Of a stretch of 64,000 nucleotides of DNA, positions 45,048-54,030 are shown one piece after another (positions within the stretch are counted from its first letter, which is position 1; the number at the start of each line of letters is the position of its first letter). The translations under genes and the position numbers were made by a program. Origin of the DNA: an uncultured Clostridia bacterium (GTDB taxonomy: Bacteria > Bacillota > Clostridia > Oscillospirales > Acutalibacteraceae); assembly GCA_947166625.1 (NCBI GenBank), contig CAMVEX010000017.1, positions 1 through 64,000 of the forward strand. The letters are read 5' to 3'. The notes beneath the pieces were generated by a model. It did no database searches, was not told the DNA's origin, and worked only from the letters and a program-made list of their open reading frames with translations.

Positions 45048-45603
45048 GAAAAAGATAGTTTTATGCGTCGGTCACGGCACCAATTCCTGGGGCAGATATG
45101 ACCCCGGAGCCGTCAGCAAGGACGGGAAATATCACGAGCACCGCCTGGCGAAAAAAATAACGAAATACGCCGCGGAATATCTCGGATGTGAACTTATAAA
45201 TACGGACGGCACGCTCTGCCTCAAGGGGAGGATCAAAGCGGTGAACGCCGGCGGCTACGATTTCGCAGCGGATATTCATCTGAATGCGGGCGGCGGCACT
45301 GGCACCGAAGTCTATTATTTCCACGGCTCGCCCACGGGAAAGAGGGCGGCGGACGAGATCTGCCGCGAGATCTCCGCCTCGCTCGGGGTCAAAAACAGGG
45401 GCGCCAAGGTGCGCCTCAATTCATCGGGCAAAGATTATTTCGGCTTCATCAGGCAGACCGTCCCCTGCGCGGTGCTGATAGAGACGGTATTCATCGACTG
45501 CGACTCGGATCTCAATAAAATCAAGACGGAAGAGGGCTGCAAAAAATGCGGGGAAGCCATCGGCAGAGCCCTCGAAAAGGCTCTTGTAAATTACGGGAAG
45601 TGA
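45040..45603 (+). CDS. N-acetylmuramoyl-L-alanine amidase (endolysin)
   Basis: A 187-residue Amidase_3-type zinc enzyme cleaving the bond between N-acetylmuramic acid and L-alanine of peptidoglycan. Zinc ligands and the catalytic Glu are all present: His12 in LCVGHG, Glu33 in YHEHRL, His80 in ADIHLNAGGG and Glu148 in VLIETVFID. There is no signal peptide and no separate wall-binding domain, so release depends on a holin, two candidates for which follow. The start overlaps the preceding gene by 8 bp, indicating coupled translation. Confidence 0.93.
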   Translation: MDKKKIVLCVGHGTNSWGRYDPGAVSKDGKYHEHRLAKKITKYAAEYLGCELINTDGTLCLKGRIKAVNAGGYDFAADIHLNAGGGTGTEVYYFHGSPTGKRAADEICREISASLGVKNRGAKVRLNSSGKDYFGFIRQTVPCAVLIETVFIDCDSDLNKIKTEEGCKKCGEAIGRALEKALVNYGK

Positions 45604-45607
45604 TAAA

Positions 45608-45808
45608 ATGAATTATGAATTGATACTGTCATTCCTCGGCTCCGCCATCGGCTGCGTCGCGGGGATCCTCACCTCGCAGAAGCTCACGGATTACCGCCTG
45701 AGCAGGCTTGAGGAAAAGGTGGAAAAGCATAATAACCTGGTCGAGAGGATGACGGTCAGCGAGCTGAAAATAAAAATTCTTGAAGAAAAAACGGGGGAAA
45801 CGATATGA
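45608..45808 (+). CDS. small membrane/coiled-coil protein of the lysis region (XhlA-like layout)
   Basis: A 66-residue protein with one N-terminal membrane helix (about residues 4-22, LILSFLGSAIGCVAGIL) followed by a coiled coil (LSRLEEKVEKHNNLVERMTV...LKIKILEEK). This layout, next to an amidase and a holin, is found in phage lysis modules as an accessory holin or spanin-like partner. GGGAAG lies upstream of the ATG; the stop codon overlaps the start of the next gene (ATGA). Confidence 0.75.
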   Translation: MNYELILSFLGSAIGCVAGILTSQKLTDYRLSRLEEKVEKHNNLVERMTVSELKIKILEEKTGETI

Positions 45809-46062
45809 AAAATCTTATAGACAAAATCGAGAAGGTGGATGCGGCGACCTGGACCCGCCTTGCCCTTCTCGCCGCGGCGCTGATAAACAACGCGCTCGAA
45901 ATATTCGGCTGCAGCCTTTCGCAGGGAAGGGCGGGCGAAATCTTCGCGGTGATATTCACCGTATTCGCGGCGCTTTGCGCCTACTGGAAAAATAATTCAT
46001 TCACCCACGCCGCCATAGAGGCGGATGAATATATGAAAAACCTCCGGAGCAACCGGAGGTAA
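45805..46062 (+). CDS. phage holin (SPP1-type)
   Basis: An 85-residue protein with two hydrophobic segments (about 16-36 and 44-62), then YWKNNSFTHAAIEADEYMKNLR. The W-K-N-N-x-F-T motif after the second helix is typical of the SPP1/phi-29-like holin family. It would form membrane lesions that let the amidase reach the wall and set the lysis time. It is translated in overlap with the preceding gene, with GGGGG 7 bp upstream. It is the last gene of the cassette and a terminator follows. Confidence 0.9.
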   Translation: MKNLIDKIEKVDAATWTRLALLAAALINNALEIFGCSLSQGRAGEIFAVIFTVFAALCAYWKNNSFTHAAIEADEYMKNLRSNRR

Positions 46063-46074
46063 AAACGGGATAAG

Positions 46075-46104
46075 AAAAGGGCTGTCGCTGAGGACAGCCC
46101 TTTT
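46075..46104. terminator. bidirectional terminator between the holin and lipoprotein genes
   Basis: Perfect 12-bp stem AAAAGGGCTGTC / GACAGCCCTTTT with a 6-base loop; its A and T arms serve both strands. Convergent genes end on either side. Confidence 0.92.
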
Positions 46105-46107
46105 GCT

Positions 46108-46620
46108 TTATTCAACTATCTGTATGATATTGTGATCTTTTCGGTCATAGAGCTCATAAAAAGCTTCATAATCGAGATCGAGCACATCGGTGTTCTTATA
46201 AATCAGGCATCTTGTTTTTTTATCGTGTTCGATAAGCTTCTCGTTGCCGTTATCGCCGAATTCCACCTGCTGCTCGTAATCCTCATCCTTGTCATAATAC
46301 TTATAGAGCAGCATATAATCCGCAATGCCCTTTTTGAATATCGTCTTTTCATAAATTACAAGGCCGTTATATTCTTTTTTGACGACTATCTGCTTGCCCT
46401 TTTCCGTTTTGCCGAGCTCGAGCTCAAGCTCCTGAATATCAGACTCGATTTCGGAATTGCGCTCGGATTCTGCTTCTGCGCTCTCTTTTTCGCTCTCGGC
46501 GAGAGCTTTGCTGTATTCTTTGGGATCGGTATAGATTTTTTTATTTTTACCGCAGGAGGCAAAAACAGTCACCGCCGTGAGGACAGATAACAATAATGCT
46601 GCAGCTTTTTTCATATTCAT
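46108..46620 (-). CDS. lipoprotein of unknown function
   Basis: A 170-residue protein with a lipoprotein signal: MNMKKAAALLLSVLTAVTV then FASC-G (lipobox with the Cys near residue 24). The mature part begins with a charged, Glu/Ser-rich helical region (KALAESEKESAEAESERNSEIESD) followed by a beta-rich domain (GLVIYEKTIFKK...LLYKYYDKDEDYEQQVEF). No family recognised. Two starts (46620 and 46614) fit the weak site AGAGAG; the earlier was chosen. It is probably a membrane-anchored surface protein, possibly a small ligand-binding or sensor domain. Confidence 0.78.
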   Translation of the reverse strand: MNMKKAAALLLSVLTAVTVFASCGKNKKIYTDPKEYSKALAESEKESAEAESERNSEIESDIQELELELGKTEKGKQIVVKKEYNGLVIYEKTIFKKGIADYMLLYKYYDKDEDYEQQVEFGDNGNEKLIEHDKKTRCLIYKNTDVLDLDYEAFYELYDRKDHNIIQIVE

Positions 46621-46790
46621 CCGACTCTCTTTCGGCAAACGCCGCCGCGGCAGCGCCTGCGCAAATTTTTTATATACCATATCACAAGTGTAATTATTTC
46701 ACAAACGGCATGAAATGTCAACAAAATCAAATAAAAGTTAACATATTGATAACACCCTTTGCGGGTTCCGAAGCGCCGTTTTAAGAGGGG

Positions 46791-48242
46791 TCAAAGCAGT
46801 TTTTCGAGCCCTTCATCGCTCACCTCTTCGCCTTTTCTCTTCGCGGCGAGCTTCTCGGTGAGGATATTGAAGCGCTTTCTGTTCATCGGGAAGATAATTA
46901 GGGCGATGAGCGATATCACAAGACCCACCGCGGGGATGACGGTGGAGATATTTTCCATACCGCCGATTATCGCCTTATCCGTCACCGCTTTTATGAGGCT
47001 CTCCTGCCCCGCTATATCGGCGGATTTATTGTAGCCGTAAGCGGTCAGAAGCTGACCGACCATAAAAATTCCGAATGCCGAGCCGAATTTCTGGACGAGC
47101 TGGGGCAGGGCTGTGATCGCTGATTCCTTCCTCTTGCCGGTAACATATTCGTCAAGCTCCACAAGATCGTAGCCCATGGGGTAAAAGAAGGTCCAGAATG
47201 TGCCTATCGCTATGCCGAGCAGAGCCGGGCAGATTATCGCCATTATTTTGAATCCGCCGATGCTCGCGTCGAGCCCTATCAATTTGCAGACGACCTCGCC
47301 TGCGGCGGTAAAAGCGAGGAAGATTATCGAGGTGATGCGGCGATCCGTCTTGACGGCGATTTTTTCAACTATCGGCACGGTCAGCGCCATAAACACAACG
47401 AGCGAGATTATCACTATCGCGATGCCCGTATCGTATTCCATGCCTATACAGTCAACCACCATATATGTGAGATTGGATTGGATCATCGAGGTGGATGCAA
47501 GGAAGAAAAATACAAAAATCAAAAACCATTTCGTGGGCTTCAGCTTCATTATGCCGCCGTAGGTTTTTACGGTGTCAAGCAGGGTGATCTGAGGCTCGTT
47601 TCCGGCCGCCTGCCTCGGGGTATATACGCCGCCGAGGGATTTCACGCAGACAAATCCGCCTATGATCGCAAGGATGCTGACGATCACCGCTATAACGGCG
47701 TAGGATGAATTTTTGCCCACATAGATCATTACCGTCGGCACGAGCGCGGGCAGAATATTGCCCAGACCGACCGCGGAAGCGTTGATGAGCGATGAGATGG
47801 AGCGGATATTCGTCCTCTCATCATAATCCTCCGTAAGTTCGGCAACAACCGCATAGTAAGATATAGTGTAAAATGTGTAAAAGATCCAGATGCACATCGT
47901 TATCAGCGTGTAAACGATGACCTTGGCAAGCTGTGACGAGAAGCCTGCGCCGACCGCAGTCCACGCGAGGATAAAGACGAGCGCAAGAGGGACTATCGAG
48001 AGCTTCATCATCTTTCTCTTATCTACGCCGGGTTTATCCGCGTAATTGCCCACCATCGGATCTGTGATCGCGTCCCACGCGATGCTCAAAAAAATGATTA
48101 TCGAGCTGTAAGCGGGCTTTATCCCCGCGATCTCGATAAGAAATGTGAGATAATATGTGTAAAACATATTGTAAATCAGCGATTCGGTCAAAATTCCGAA
48201 GCCGTAGCCGATTTTTTTCTTTTTGGTCAATGCCGTATTCAT
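46791..48242 (-). CDS. GPH-family (glycoside-pentoside-hexuronide) sugar:cation symporter
   Basis: A 483-residue membrane protein with twelve predicted helices. IGYGFGILTESLIYNMFYTYYLTFL at the start, then IAWDAITDPMVGNYADK (the conserved D-x-x-x-D-P-x-x-G loop of MelB/XylP-type carriers) and YAVVAELTEDYDERT after helix 4, place it in the GPH family of the major facilitator superfamily. It imports a glycoside or pentose with Na+ or H+. The substrate is not readable, and no glycosidase is adjacent. GAAGGG precedes ATG 48242; the longer frame upstream lacks a ribosome site. Confidence 0.9.
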   Translation of the reverse strand: MNTALTKKKKIGYGFGILTESLIYNMFYTYYLTFLIEIAGIKPAYSSIIIFLSIAWDAITDPMVGNYADKPGVDKRKMMKLSIVPLALVFILAWTAVGAGFSSQLAKVIVYTLITMCIWIFYTFYTISYYAVVAELTEDYDERTNIRSISSLINASAVGLGNILPALVPTVMIYVGKNSSYAVIAVIVSILAIIGGFVCVKSLGGVYTPRQAAGNEPQITLLDTVKTYGGIMKLKPTKWFLIFVFFFLASTSMIQSNLTYMVVDCIGMEYDTGIAIVIISLVVFMALTVPIVEKIAVKTDRRITSIIFLAFTAAGEVVCKLIGLDASIGGFKIMAIICPALLGIAIGTFWTFFYPMGYDLVELDEYVTGKRKESAITALPQLVQKFGSAFGIFMVGQLLTAYGYNKSADIAGQESLIKAVTDKAIIGGMENISTVIPAVGLVISLIALIIFPMNRKRFNILTEKLAAKRKGEEVSDEGLEKLL

Positions 48243-48318
48243 TTTCGTTTCCCTTCTTTCGGTAGATATTTTACCACCGGGCGAAGTGTATATCAACCAA
48301 AAAAAGCAAAATCGAAAT

Positions 48319-48352
48319 ATAAAAAATACGGCCGGCGCAAATACGCCGACCG
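48319..48352 (-). terminator. terminator of the S10-spc-alpha supercluster
   Basis: Stem CGGTCGGCG / CGCCGGCCG (one mismatch) with a 6-base loop, followed on the minus strand by TATTTTTTAT, 13 bp after the rplQ stop codon. Confidence 0.88.
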
Positions 48353-48365
48353 CGTTGATTCAATT

Positions 48366-48707
48366 TCAGACCAGCTCGATGATGCACATCTCTGCCGCAT
48401 CGCCCCTGCGGGGACCGGTCTTGATTATACGGCAATAACCGCCGTTAACATCCTTATACTTGGGAGCGATTTCGTCAAAAAGCTTCTTAACAACGTCCTC
48501 TTTGGTAACATAAGCGAGAACCTTGCGCTTTGACTGAAGGGAATCATCCTTGGCGACGGTGATCATTTTCTCTGCCATCGCGCGGACTTCCTGCGCTCTT
48601 GTAACGGTGGTCTCTATTCTGCCGTTTTCCAAAAGATATGTGACAAGGCCTCTGAGCATCGCTTTACGATGATCGGTGCTGCGGCCGAGTTTTCTGGTTC
48701 CGGGCAT
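48366..48707 (-). CDS. rplQ: 50S ribosomal protein L17
   Basis: A 113-residue protein starting [20 protein letters not shown], the conserved L17 opening, and ending [12 protein letters not shown]. Last gene of the alpha operon, directly after rpoA, in the order conserved across bacteria. It is a primary binder of 23S rRNA. Length is at the short, Firmicutes end of the family. Confidence 0.98.
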   Translation of the reverse strand: MPGTRKLGRSTDHRKAMLRGLVTYLLENGRIETTVTRAQEVRAMAEKMITVAKDDSLQSKRKVLAYVTKEDVVKKLFDEIAPKYKDVNGGYCRIIKTGPRRGDAAEMCIIELV

Positions 48708-48728
48708 TTAGTTCACACTCCTTGTTTC

Positions 48729-49679
48729 TTAGTCGTCGTCTCTGCGAAGGTCAAAGCCAAGCGAATTGAGCTTTGCAACAACTTCGTCAAGAGACTTTCT
48801 GCCGAGGTTACGAACTTTCATCATTTCTTCTTCGGTCTTGGTGATAAGATCGCCGACCGTATTATACTGCGCTCTCTTCAGGCAATTGAACGAACGCACA
48901 GACAGGTCAAGTTCCTCAATGGTCATCTCAAGAACTTTTTCCTTCTCGTCATCCTGTTTGGTGACCATAACCTCTGTATCATAGGCCTCATCCGAAAGAG
49001 TCCTGAAGAGGTCGAGATGCTCGTTGAGAATCTTGGCGCCAAGAGAAACGGCTTCCATGGCTGTGATTGTTCCATTGGTCCATACTTCTATGGTGAGTTT
49101 GTCGTAGTCAATTATCTGACCTACGCGCGTTTTCTCGACTGTGTAATTAACCTTTAATACAGGCGTATAGATCGTGTCAATTGCGATAACACCTATAATG
49201 GGGCTTAAGAGCTGCTTATTCTTTTCCGAAGAAACATATCCTCTGCCCTTATCACAAGTAAGCTCCATGCTCACGTGGGCGTCCTCATTGAGAGTGGCGA
49301 TATGCAGCTCGGGATTGAGAATTTCAACCTCGGAATCTGTCTTAATGTCGCCGGCAGTGATTTCGCCTTCACCGGCTGCATTGATATAAATCGTCTTGGG
49401 GCCGTCGCCGTTTATCTTGAGGATAACATCCTTAAGATTGAGAACTATCTCGGTGACGTCCTCTTTAACGCCGGGTATGGTGCTGAATTCATGAAGAACT
49501 CCGTCGATCTTTACGGAAGTGATTCCGTAACCGGGAAGCGACGAAAGCAATACTCTTCTCAGGCTGTTGCCGAGAGTGCGGCCGAAGCCGTCCTCAAGAG
49601 GAGAAACAATAAATCTTCCGTATTTTCCGTCGGCGGTGATTTCGGCAGTATCAATTCTGGGCTTTTCGATACCAATCAT
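48729..49679 (-). CDS. rpoA: RNA polymerase alpha subunit
   Basis: A 316-residue subunit. The N-terminal dimerisation domain shows [19 protein letters not shown] and [18 protein letters not shown]. The C-terminal domain (from about 240) has [21 protein letters not shown] and [11 protein letters not shown], which contact UP elements and activators. ATG 49679 follows AAGGAGG at 8 bp. The 114 bp before it contain two small hairpins (GCAGG/CCTGC near 49702-49719 and GTCCGCCC/GGGCGGGAC near 49768-49790) that may tune rpsD-rpoA read-through. Confidence 0.98.
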   Translation of the reverse strand: MIGIEKPRIDTAEITADGKYGRFIVSPLEDGFGRTLGNSLRRVLLSSLPGYGITSVKIDGVLHEFSTIPGVKEDVTEIVLNLKDVILKINGDGPKTIYINAAGEGEITAGDIKTDSEVEILNPELHIATLNEDAHVSMELTCDKGRGYVSSEKNKQLLSPIIGVIAIDTIYTPVLKVNYTVEKTRVGQIIDYDKLTIEVWTNGTITAMEAVSLGAKILNEHLDLFRTLSDEAYDTEVMVTKQDDEKEKVLEMTIEELDLSVRSFNCLKRAQYNTVGDLITKTEEEMMKVRNLGRKSLDEVVAKLNSLGFDLRRDDD

Positions 49680-49793
49680 TTCAAAACCCTCCTTATATAA
49701 CGGCAGGATAAAACCTGCTGAATGCATTCAAAAAAATGGCCGAACAACGCTCCGAAGTCCGCCCGCGAAGGGCGGGACTCACAGCAATCGTTA

Positions 49794-50396
49794 TTATTTT
49801 GAATAAAGCTCGACGATAAGATGTTCCTCAACCTCAAAGTCGATGTCGTCCCTTGCGGGCATGGCAACGATCTTGCCTGAGATACCATCTTCAGCTTTTT
49901 CTATCCACTTCGGAACGAGAACTACGGGTGAGTTTTCGCCTGTGAGCGAAGTGAAGAGAGCGTTCGTCTTGCTCTTTTCGCAGATAGCAATTACTTCACC
50001 GGGCTTAACAAGGTATGACGGAATGTCAACGCGCTTGCCGTTTACGGTAAAGTGACCGTGGCTAACAAGCTGCCTTGCCTGGCGGCGGGTTGCTGCAAAT
50101 CCGAGACGGAAAACAACGTTGTCGAGACGGCGCTCGCAGAGGATGAGGAGGTTTTCACCTGCTTTGCCCTGCATTTTTGTTGCCTTCTCGTAATAAGAAG
50201 CGAACTGCTTCTCAAGAATGCCATATACAAACTTAACCTTCTGCTTCTCGTTGTACTGAACGGCATATTCGGATTTCTTTCTTCTCATCTGGCCTTTGGG
50301 GTTGCGGAAGGTCTCTTTGCCCTTGTAACCCATGACCGCAGGAGAAATGCCGAGAGCCTTGCAACGTTTGGCGATAGGCTGCATATTTCTTGCCAT
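49794..50396 (-). CDS. rpsD: 30S ribosomal protein S4
   Basis: A 200-residue S4. The body has LCERRLDNVVFRLGFAATRRQARQLVSHGHF, the S4 RNA-binding signature, and VDIPSYLVKPGEVI. The N-terminus lacks the zinc cysteines (starts ARNMQPIAKRCKALG), the C-minus form. It nucleates 16S assembly and in Bacillus represses its own synthesis. Located in the alpha operon as in most Gram-positives. Confidence 0.98.
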   Translation of the reverse strand: MARNMQPIAKRCKALGISPAVMGYKGKETFRNPKGQMRRKKSEYAVQYNEKQKVKFVYGILEKQFASYYEKATKMQGKAGENLLILCERRLDNVVFRLGFAATRRQARQLVSHGHFTVNGKRVDIPSYLVKPGEVIAICEKSKTNALFTSLTGENSPVVLVPKWIEKAEDGISGKIVAMPARDDIDFEVEEHLIVELYSK

Positions 50397-50420
50397 AATC
50401 TGATATCCTCCTTCTTCGAA

Positions 50421-50822
50421 TTATACGCGTCTTCTCTTGGGCGGGCGGCATCCGTTATGAGGAATGGGAGTAACATCCTTAATCATATTGACTTCAAGAC
50501 CTGCTGTCTGAAGCGCTCTGATTGCCGCTTCACGTCCCTGACCGGGGCCTTTAACATAAACTTCAACAGTCTTCATACCGTGATCGATGGCGATCTTGGC
50601 GGCTGTCTCGGCTGCTGTCTGAGCTGCGAAGGGAGTGGACTTCTTTGAGCCTCTGAAGCCCATTTCACCGGCGCTTGCCCATGAAACTGCGTTGCCCTGA
50701 GTATCGGTGATAGTGACGATAGTGTTGTTAAAGGTGGATTGGATATGGGCTGCACCGCGCTCGATATTCTTGCGCTCACGGCGTTTGCGGGTACCTGTTG
50801 TCTTTTTTGCTGCTTTAGCCAT
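50421..50822 (-). CDS. rpsK: 30S ribosomal protein S11
   Basis: A 133-residue S11 with [43 protein letters not shown] and the terminal [18 protein letters not shown]. It forms part of the 30S platform near the mRNA exit and lies between rpsM and rpsD. Confidence 0.98.
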   Translation of the reverse strand: MAKAAKKTTGTRKRRERKNIERGAAHIQSTFNNTIVTITDTQGNAVSWASAGEMGFRGSKKSTPFAAQTAAETAAKIAIDHGMKTVEVYVKGPGQGREAAIRALQTAGLEVNMIKDVTPIPHNGCRPPKRRRV

Positions 50823-50837
50823 AATATCCCTCCTTGA

Positions 50838-51206
50838 TTATTTCTTCTTATTAGCGATGGTCTTCTTGGGACCTTTGCGTGTACGTGCGTTAGTCTTTGA
50901 ACGCTGACCTCTTACGGGGAGACCCTTGCGATGACGAACACCACGATAGCAACCGATTTCAATAAGTCTCTTGATATCAAAAGCGGTTTCTCTGCGAAGA
51001 TCGCCCTCAACCTTGAGATTGTGATCGATATATTCACGAAGCTTGGAAACATCATCCTCGCTCATATCTTTAACTCTAAGGTCGGGATCTACGCCGGTTG
51101 CTGCAATAATGTCGCTTGCTGTTTTACGACCTATGCCGTAGATATATGTGAGAGCGATTTCGATTCTCTTATCTCTGGGCAGGTCTACACCTGATATACG
51201 CGCCAT
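50838..51206 (-). CDS. rpsM: 30S ribosomal protein S13
   Basis: A 122-residue S13 opening [25 protein letters not shown] and ending in the basic [19 protein letters not shown] tail that touches the P-site tRNA. It makes bridges to the large subunit in the 30S head. Good ribosome site (GGAGGTG) upstream. Confidence 0.98.
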   Translation of the reverse strand: MARISGVDLPRDKRIEIALTYIYGIGRKTASDIIAATGVDPDLRVKDMSEDDVSKLREYIDHNLKVEGDLRRETAFDIKRLIEIGCYRGVRHRKGLPVRGQRSKTNARTRKGPKKTIANKKK

Positions 51207-51242
51207 TTGTCAGTTGCACCTCCAAATTAGGTTTCGTCGGGA

Positions 51243-51356
51243 TTAACCCTGACGCTGTTTGTGCTTGGGATTTTCACAGATAACCATTACTTTTCCCTTG
51301 CGCTTAATGATTTTGCATTTTTCGCACATTTTCTTTACAGAAGGTCTGACTTTCAT
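51243..51356 (-). CDS. rpmJ: 50S ribosomal protein L36
   Basis: A 37-residue protein, too short for most gene finders: [20 protein letters not shown], then [17 protein letters not shown]. Cys11, Cys14, Cys27 and His32 form the zinc site of the C-plus form. Preceded by AAGGAGG; placed between infA and rpsM as usual. Confidence 0.97.
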   Translation of the reverse strand: MKVRPSVKKMCEKCKIIKRKGKVMVICENPKHKQRQG

Positions 51357-51377
51357 TATAGAATACCTCCTTGATTT

Positions 51378-51596
51378 TTACTTGGAACGCCATGTGATAC
51401 GGCCTTTTGAAAGGTCGTACGGCGACATTTCTACTGTCACCTTATCTCCGGGAAGGATCCTGATATAATTCATCCTGAGCTTGCCGGAAATGTGTGCCAT
51501 AATTCTGTGACCGTTTTCCAATTCAACCTGAAAGGTTGCGTTTGGCAACGCTTCTACAACGGTACCTTCGATCTCGATCATGTCCTGCTTCGACAT
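51378..51596 (-). CDS. infA: translation initiation factor IF-1
   Basis: A 72-residue OB-fold protein, [20 protein letters not shown], then [35 protein letters not shown] and [14 protein letters not shown]. It blocks the A site during initiation. ATG 51596 follows AGGAGG at 6 bp; a TTG two codons earlier was rejected. Confidence 0.97.
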   Translation of the reverse strand: MSKQDMIEIEGTVVEALPNATFQVELENGHRIMAHISGKLRMNYIRILPGDKVTVEMSPYDLSKGRITWRSK

Positions 51597-51606
51597 AAAC
51601 AACCTC

Positions 51607-51861
51607 CTAATCGTCGCAGTTTATTTCTGCTTTTACACACGCAAGCGCCTTTTTGAGGGCTCTGTTGCTTCTGAGAGCCGCGTCCGGAAGGACTGCGTCA
51701 ATGCTCTCGATATGACGTATGTTTTTTGTTTTCGGTCTGCTGAGGGGACGCTCTTTGCCGTCGCAGACGAGCGCGGTCTTTTCATCCGCCGCTATAACGG
51801 CGAGCAGATATCCGCTGTCTCTGCCTGCAAGGCTCCTGACCACTCTGCCTCTTTCAAGCAT
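51607..51861 (-). CDS. KOW domain RNA-binding protein (L14e/L27e-like)
   Basis: An 84-residue protein with an N-terminal KOW motif ([47 protein letters not shown]), similar to archaeal-eukaryal ribosomal proteins L14e, L6e and L27e. Such proteins are found in Firmicutes at exactly this place, between map and infA; their function is unknown but ribosome or RNA binding is likely. AAGGAG lies 8 bp before the ATG. Confidence 0.85.
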   Translation of the reverse strand: MLERGRVVRSLAGRDSGYLLAVIAADEKTALVCDGKERPLSRPKTKNIRHIESIDAVLPDAALRSNRALKKALACVKAEINCDD

Positions 51862-51872
51862 AATCGGTCTCC

Positions 51873-52622
51873 TTAAACTTTCGTCAGGATGACCGGCCCG
51901 TTTGAAGTGATGGCAATGGTATGCTCAAAGTGGGCTGCCGGTTTACCGTCTGCGGTCTTTATCGTCCATCCGTCAGGCAGCTGCCTGATTTTTGCAGTGC
52001 CCATATTTATCATGGGCTCTATGGCTATTGTCATGCCGACTTGCAGGCGAACGCCTCTGCCGGGGGTACCGTAGTTTGGTACGCTTGGGTCTTCATGCAT
52101 CACTCTGCCGCAGCCGTGACCTGTGAATTCACGCACCACGGAAAAGCCTCTTTCCTCGCAATACCTCTGGATTGTTGAGCCGATGTCGCCGATCCTGTTG
52201 CCTGCGACCGCCATTTTGATCCCCTCATAGAGGGATTCTCTGGTCACGTCGCACAGCCGCTGAGCTTCGGGTGAAATCTCCCCCGCCGCAAATGTGGCAG
52301 CATTATCGCCGACAAAGCCGTTGTAGGTAGCGCCCGTATCAATGCTGACTATATCGCCGGGCTGAATGATACGGCTCTTGCTCGGAATGCCGTGAATGAC
52401 CTCATCATTTATGGAAATGCATGATGCAGCGGGGAACCCGTTATAGCCGAGAAAAGTAGGGATCGCTCCGTGCTTTACGATGTATTCGTGGGCCACACTG
52501 TCAACATAGGCGGTTGATACGCCGGGTTTGACTGCCTCGCCCGCTGCTTTTAATGCTCCTGCCGCAATTCTGCCGGCATCCATCATCTGTTTAAGTTCGC
52601 TTGATGTTTTGAGCTCTATCAT
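51873..52622 (-). CDS. map: methionine aminopeptidase type I
   Basis: A 249-residue dimetal enzyme removing the initiator methionine. Metal ligands are visible: Asp in DTGATYNGFVGDNAATF (two Asp), His in GHGCGRVMHEDPSVPNYG, Glu in TIAIEPM and Glu in HFEHTIAIT. GIPSKSRIIQPGDIVSID is typical of the bacterial type Ia. It is preceded by GGAGG; only 54 bp separate it from secY, where adk is usually found. Confidence 0.97.
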   Translation of the reverse strand: MIELKTSSELKQMMDAGRIAAGALKAAGEAVKPGVSTAYVDSVAHEYIVKHGAIPTFLGYNGFPAASCISINDEVIHGIPSKSRIIQPGDIVSIDTGATYNGFVGDNAATFAAGEISPEAQRLCDVTRESLYEGIKMAVAGNRIGDIGSTIQRYCEERGFSVVREFTGHGCGRVMHEDPSVPNYGTPGRGVRLQVGMTIAIEPMINMGTAKIRQLPDGWTIKTADGKPAAHFEHTIAITSNGPVILTKV

Positions 52623-52676
52623 GCTGTTCCTCCGAGTTTAACGAGCAGTTCTGACCTGCTCCCGAGGGCTTCCATA

Positions 52677-54029
52677 TCAATCAAGGAATCCCTTATAATG
52701 TCTCATCATCATCTGGCTCTCGAGCTGTTTTACGGTTTCAAGAGCGACGCCGACAAGAATTATGATTGAAGTACCGCCGAGCGAAACGTTAAGTCCCTGC
52801 TCGTAGCCCGCCTTGCCGAGGGCAAAGGTGGAAACCTGCGAAAAGACGATCGGGAAGAGAGCGACAACGCTCAGAAGCAGGGCGCCCAGGAGGGTGATCC
52901 TGTTGATGATCTTGCCGATATATCTCGCCGTGGGCTCGCCGGGGCGGATGCCGGGGATAGAACCGCCGTTTTCACGGATGTTCTTTGACATTTCAATCGG
53001 ATTGTACTGAATGCTCGCATAGAAGTATGCGAAAGCAAGAATGAATACGAAATAGATGATCGCGTAAGCCCAGTGATCGCCGTCGAATAAGTGGAAGAAT
53101 TTATCCCAGCCCTTGCCTTCCGTAAGCTTGTTTGCAATAAACATCTTGATCGTCGGGGGCAGTGAAAGGATCGATGAGGCGAAGATGATGGGCATAACGC
53201 CGCTCATATTTACCTTGATGGGCATATGAGTATTCTGGCCGCCGTACATCTTTCTGCCGACCACTCTCTTGGCATACTGGATGGGGATCCTTCTCTCAGC
53301 GTTATCCATCCAAACGATATAAGCTATCATGAGGATGAGGATGATTCCCACTATCGGGGTGAGTACATAGTACGGGCCGCCGTAGCGGATATAGCCCGAT
53401 TTGGGGCTGTAAAGCGAGAAGAGAAGGGTGGGGATTCTGGCAACGATACCGGCGAAAAGGATTATCGAGATACCGTTTCCGATGCCCTTGTCGTTGATTC
53501 TCTCGCCGAGCCACATGATAAGGGCGGTACCTGCCGTGAAGCAGAGTATGATTACGATTGCCTGGAATACTGCGAAGAAGCCCGTGTACTGATTTCCGGC
53601 TGCGTCAGTCGTGATATAATTCTGGCTGCGCAGATAGAAGAAGTACGCCGTACTCTGTAAAAGACCGAGAACGATGGTAACGAAACGGGTGATCGAAGCG
53701 ATCTTCTTTCTGCCCTCTTCGCCCTCTTTCTGAAGTCTTTCAAGAGCGGGGATCGCAACGGCAAGCAGCTGCATGATGATCGAGCTGTTGATGTAGGGAG
53801 TGATCGACATGGCAAATATAGTGCCGTAGTTGAACGCATCACCTGTCATCATCGAAAGGTAGTTCATGAAGTTGTTTGCGTTGGGGTCTATGATTCCGGC
53901 TTCACCGATGTTGGTGAAGGGAACGGGGATGGCGGAACCGATTCTGAAAATCAGAACGATGAGCGCCGTAAAAATAATCTTCTTTCTGAGGTCCGCAACT
54001 TTCCAAGCATTTATAATGGTCTGGAACAA
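52677..54029 (-). CDS. secY: preprotein translocase channel subunit SecY
   Basis: A 450-residue ten-helix membrane protein: FRIGSAIPVPFTNI, then ALGITPYINSSIIMQL-like (here MSITPYINSSIIMQLL), GNGISIILFAGIVARIP, GSIPGIRPGEPTARYI and LVGVALETVKQLESQMMMRHYKGF. Forms the Sec channel with SecE and SecG. The start is TTG at 54029, with the ribosome site GAGGTG inside the last codons of rplO, so its translation is coupled to L15. Rare start codon here may moderate its expression. Confidence 0.97.
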   Translation of the reverse strand: MFQTIINAWKVADLRKKIIFTALIVLIFRIGSAIPVPFTNIGEAGIIDPNANNFMNYLSMMTGDAFNYGTIFAMSITPYINSSIIMQLLAVAIPALERLQKEGEEGRKKIASITRFVTIVLGLLQSTAYFFYLRSQNYITTDAAGNQYTGFFAVFQAIVIILCFTAGTALIMWLGERINDKGIGNGISIILFAGIVARIPTLLFSLYSPKSGYIRYGGPYYVLTPIVGIILILMIAYIVWMDNAERRIPIQYAKRVVGRKMYGGQNTHMPIKVNMSGVMPIIFASSILSLPPTIKMFIANKLTEGKGWDKFFHLFDGDHWAYAIIYFVFILAFAYFYASIQYNPIEMSKNIRENGGSIPGIRPGEPTARYIGKIINRITLLGALLLSVVALFPIVFSQVSTFALGKAGYEQGLNVSLGGTSIIILVGVALETVKQLESQMMMRHYKGFLD

Positions 54030-54030
54030 T

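Noticed and set aside
42458-46062. intact prophage or phage-tail-like bacteriocin
   Set aside because: No tail tube, sheath, tape measure, capsid, terminase, replication or integrase genes are present, so it cannot be either in full.
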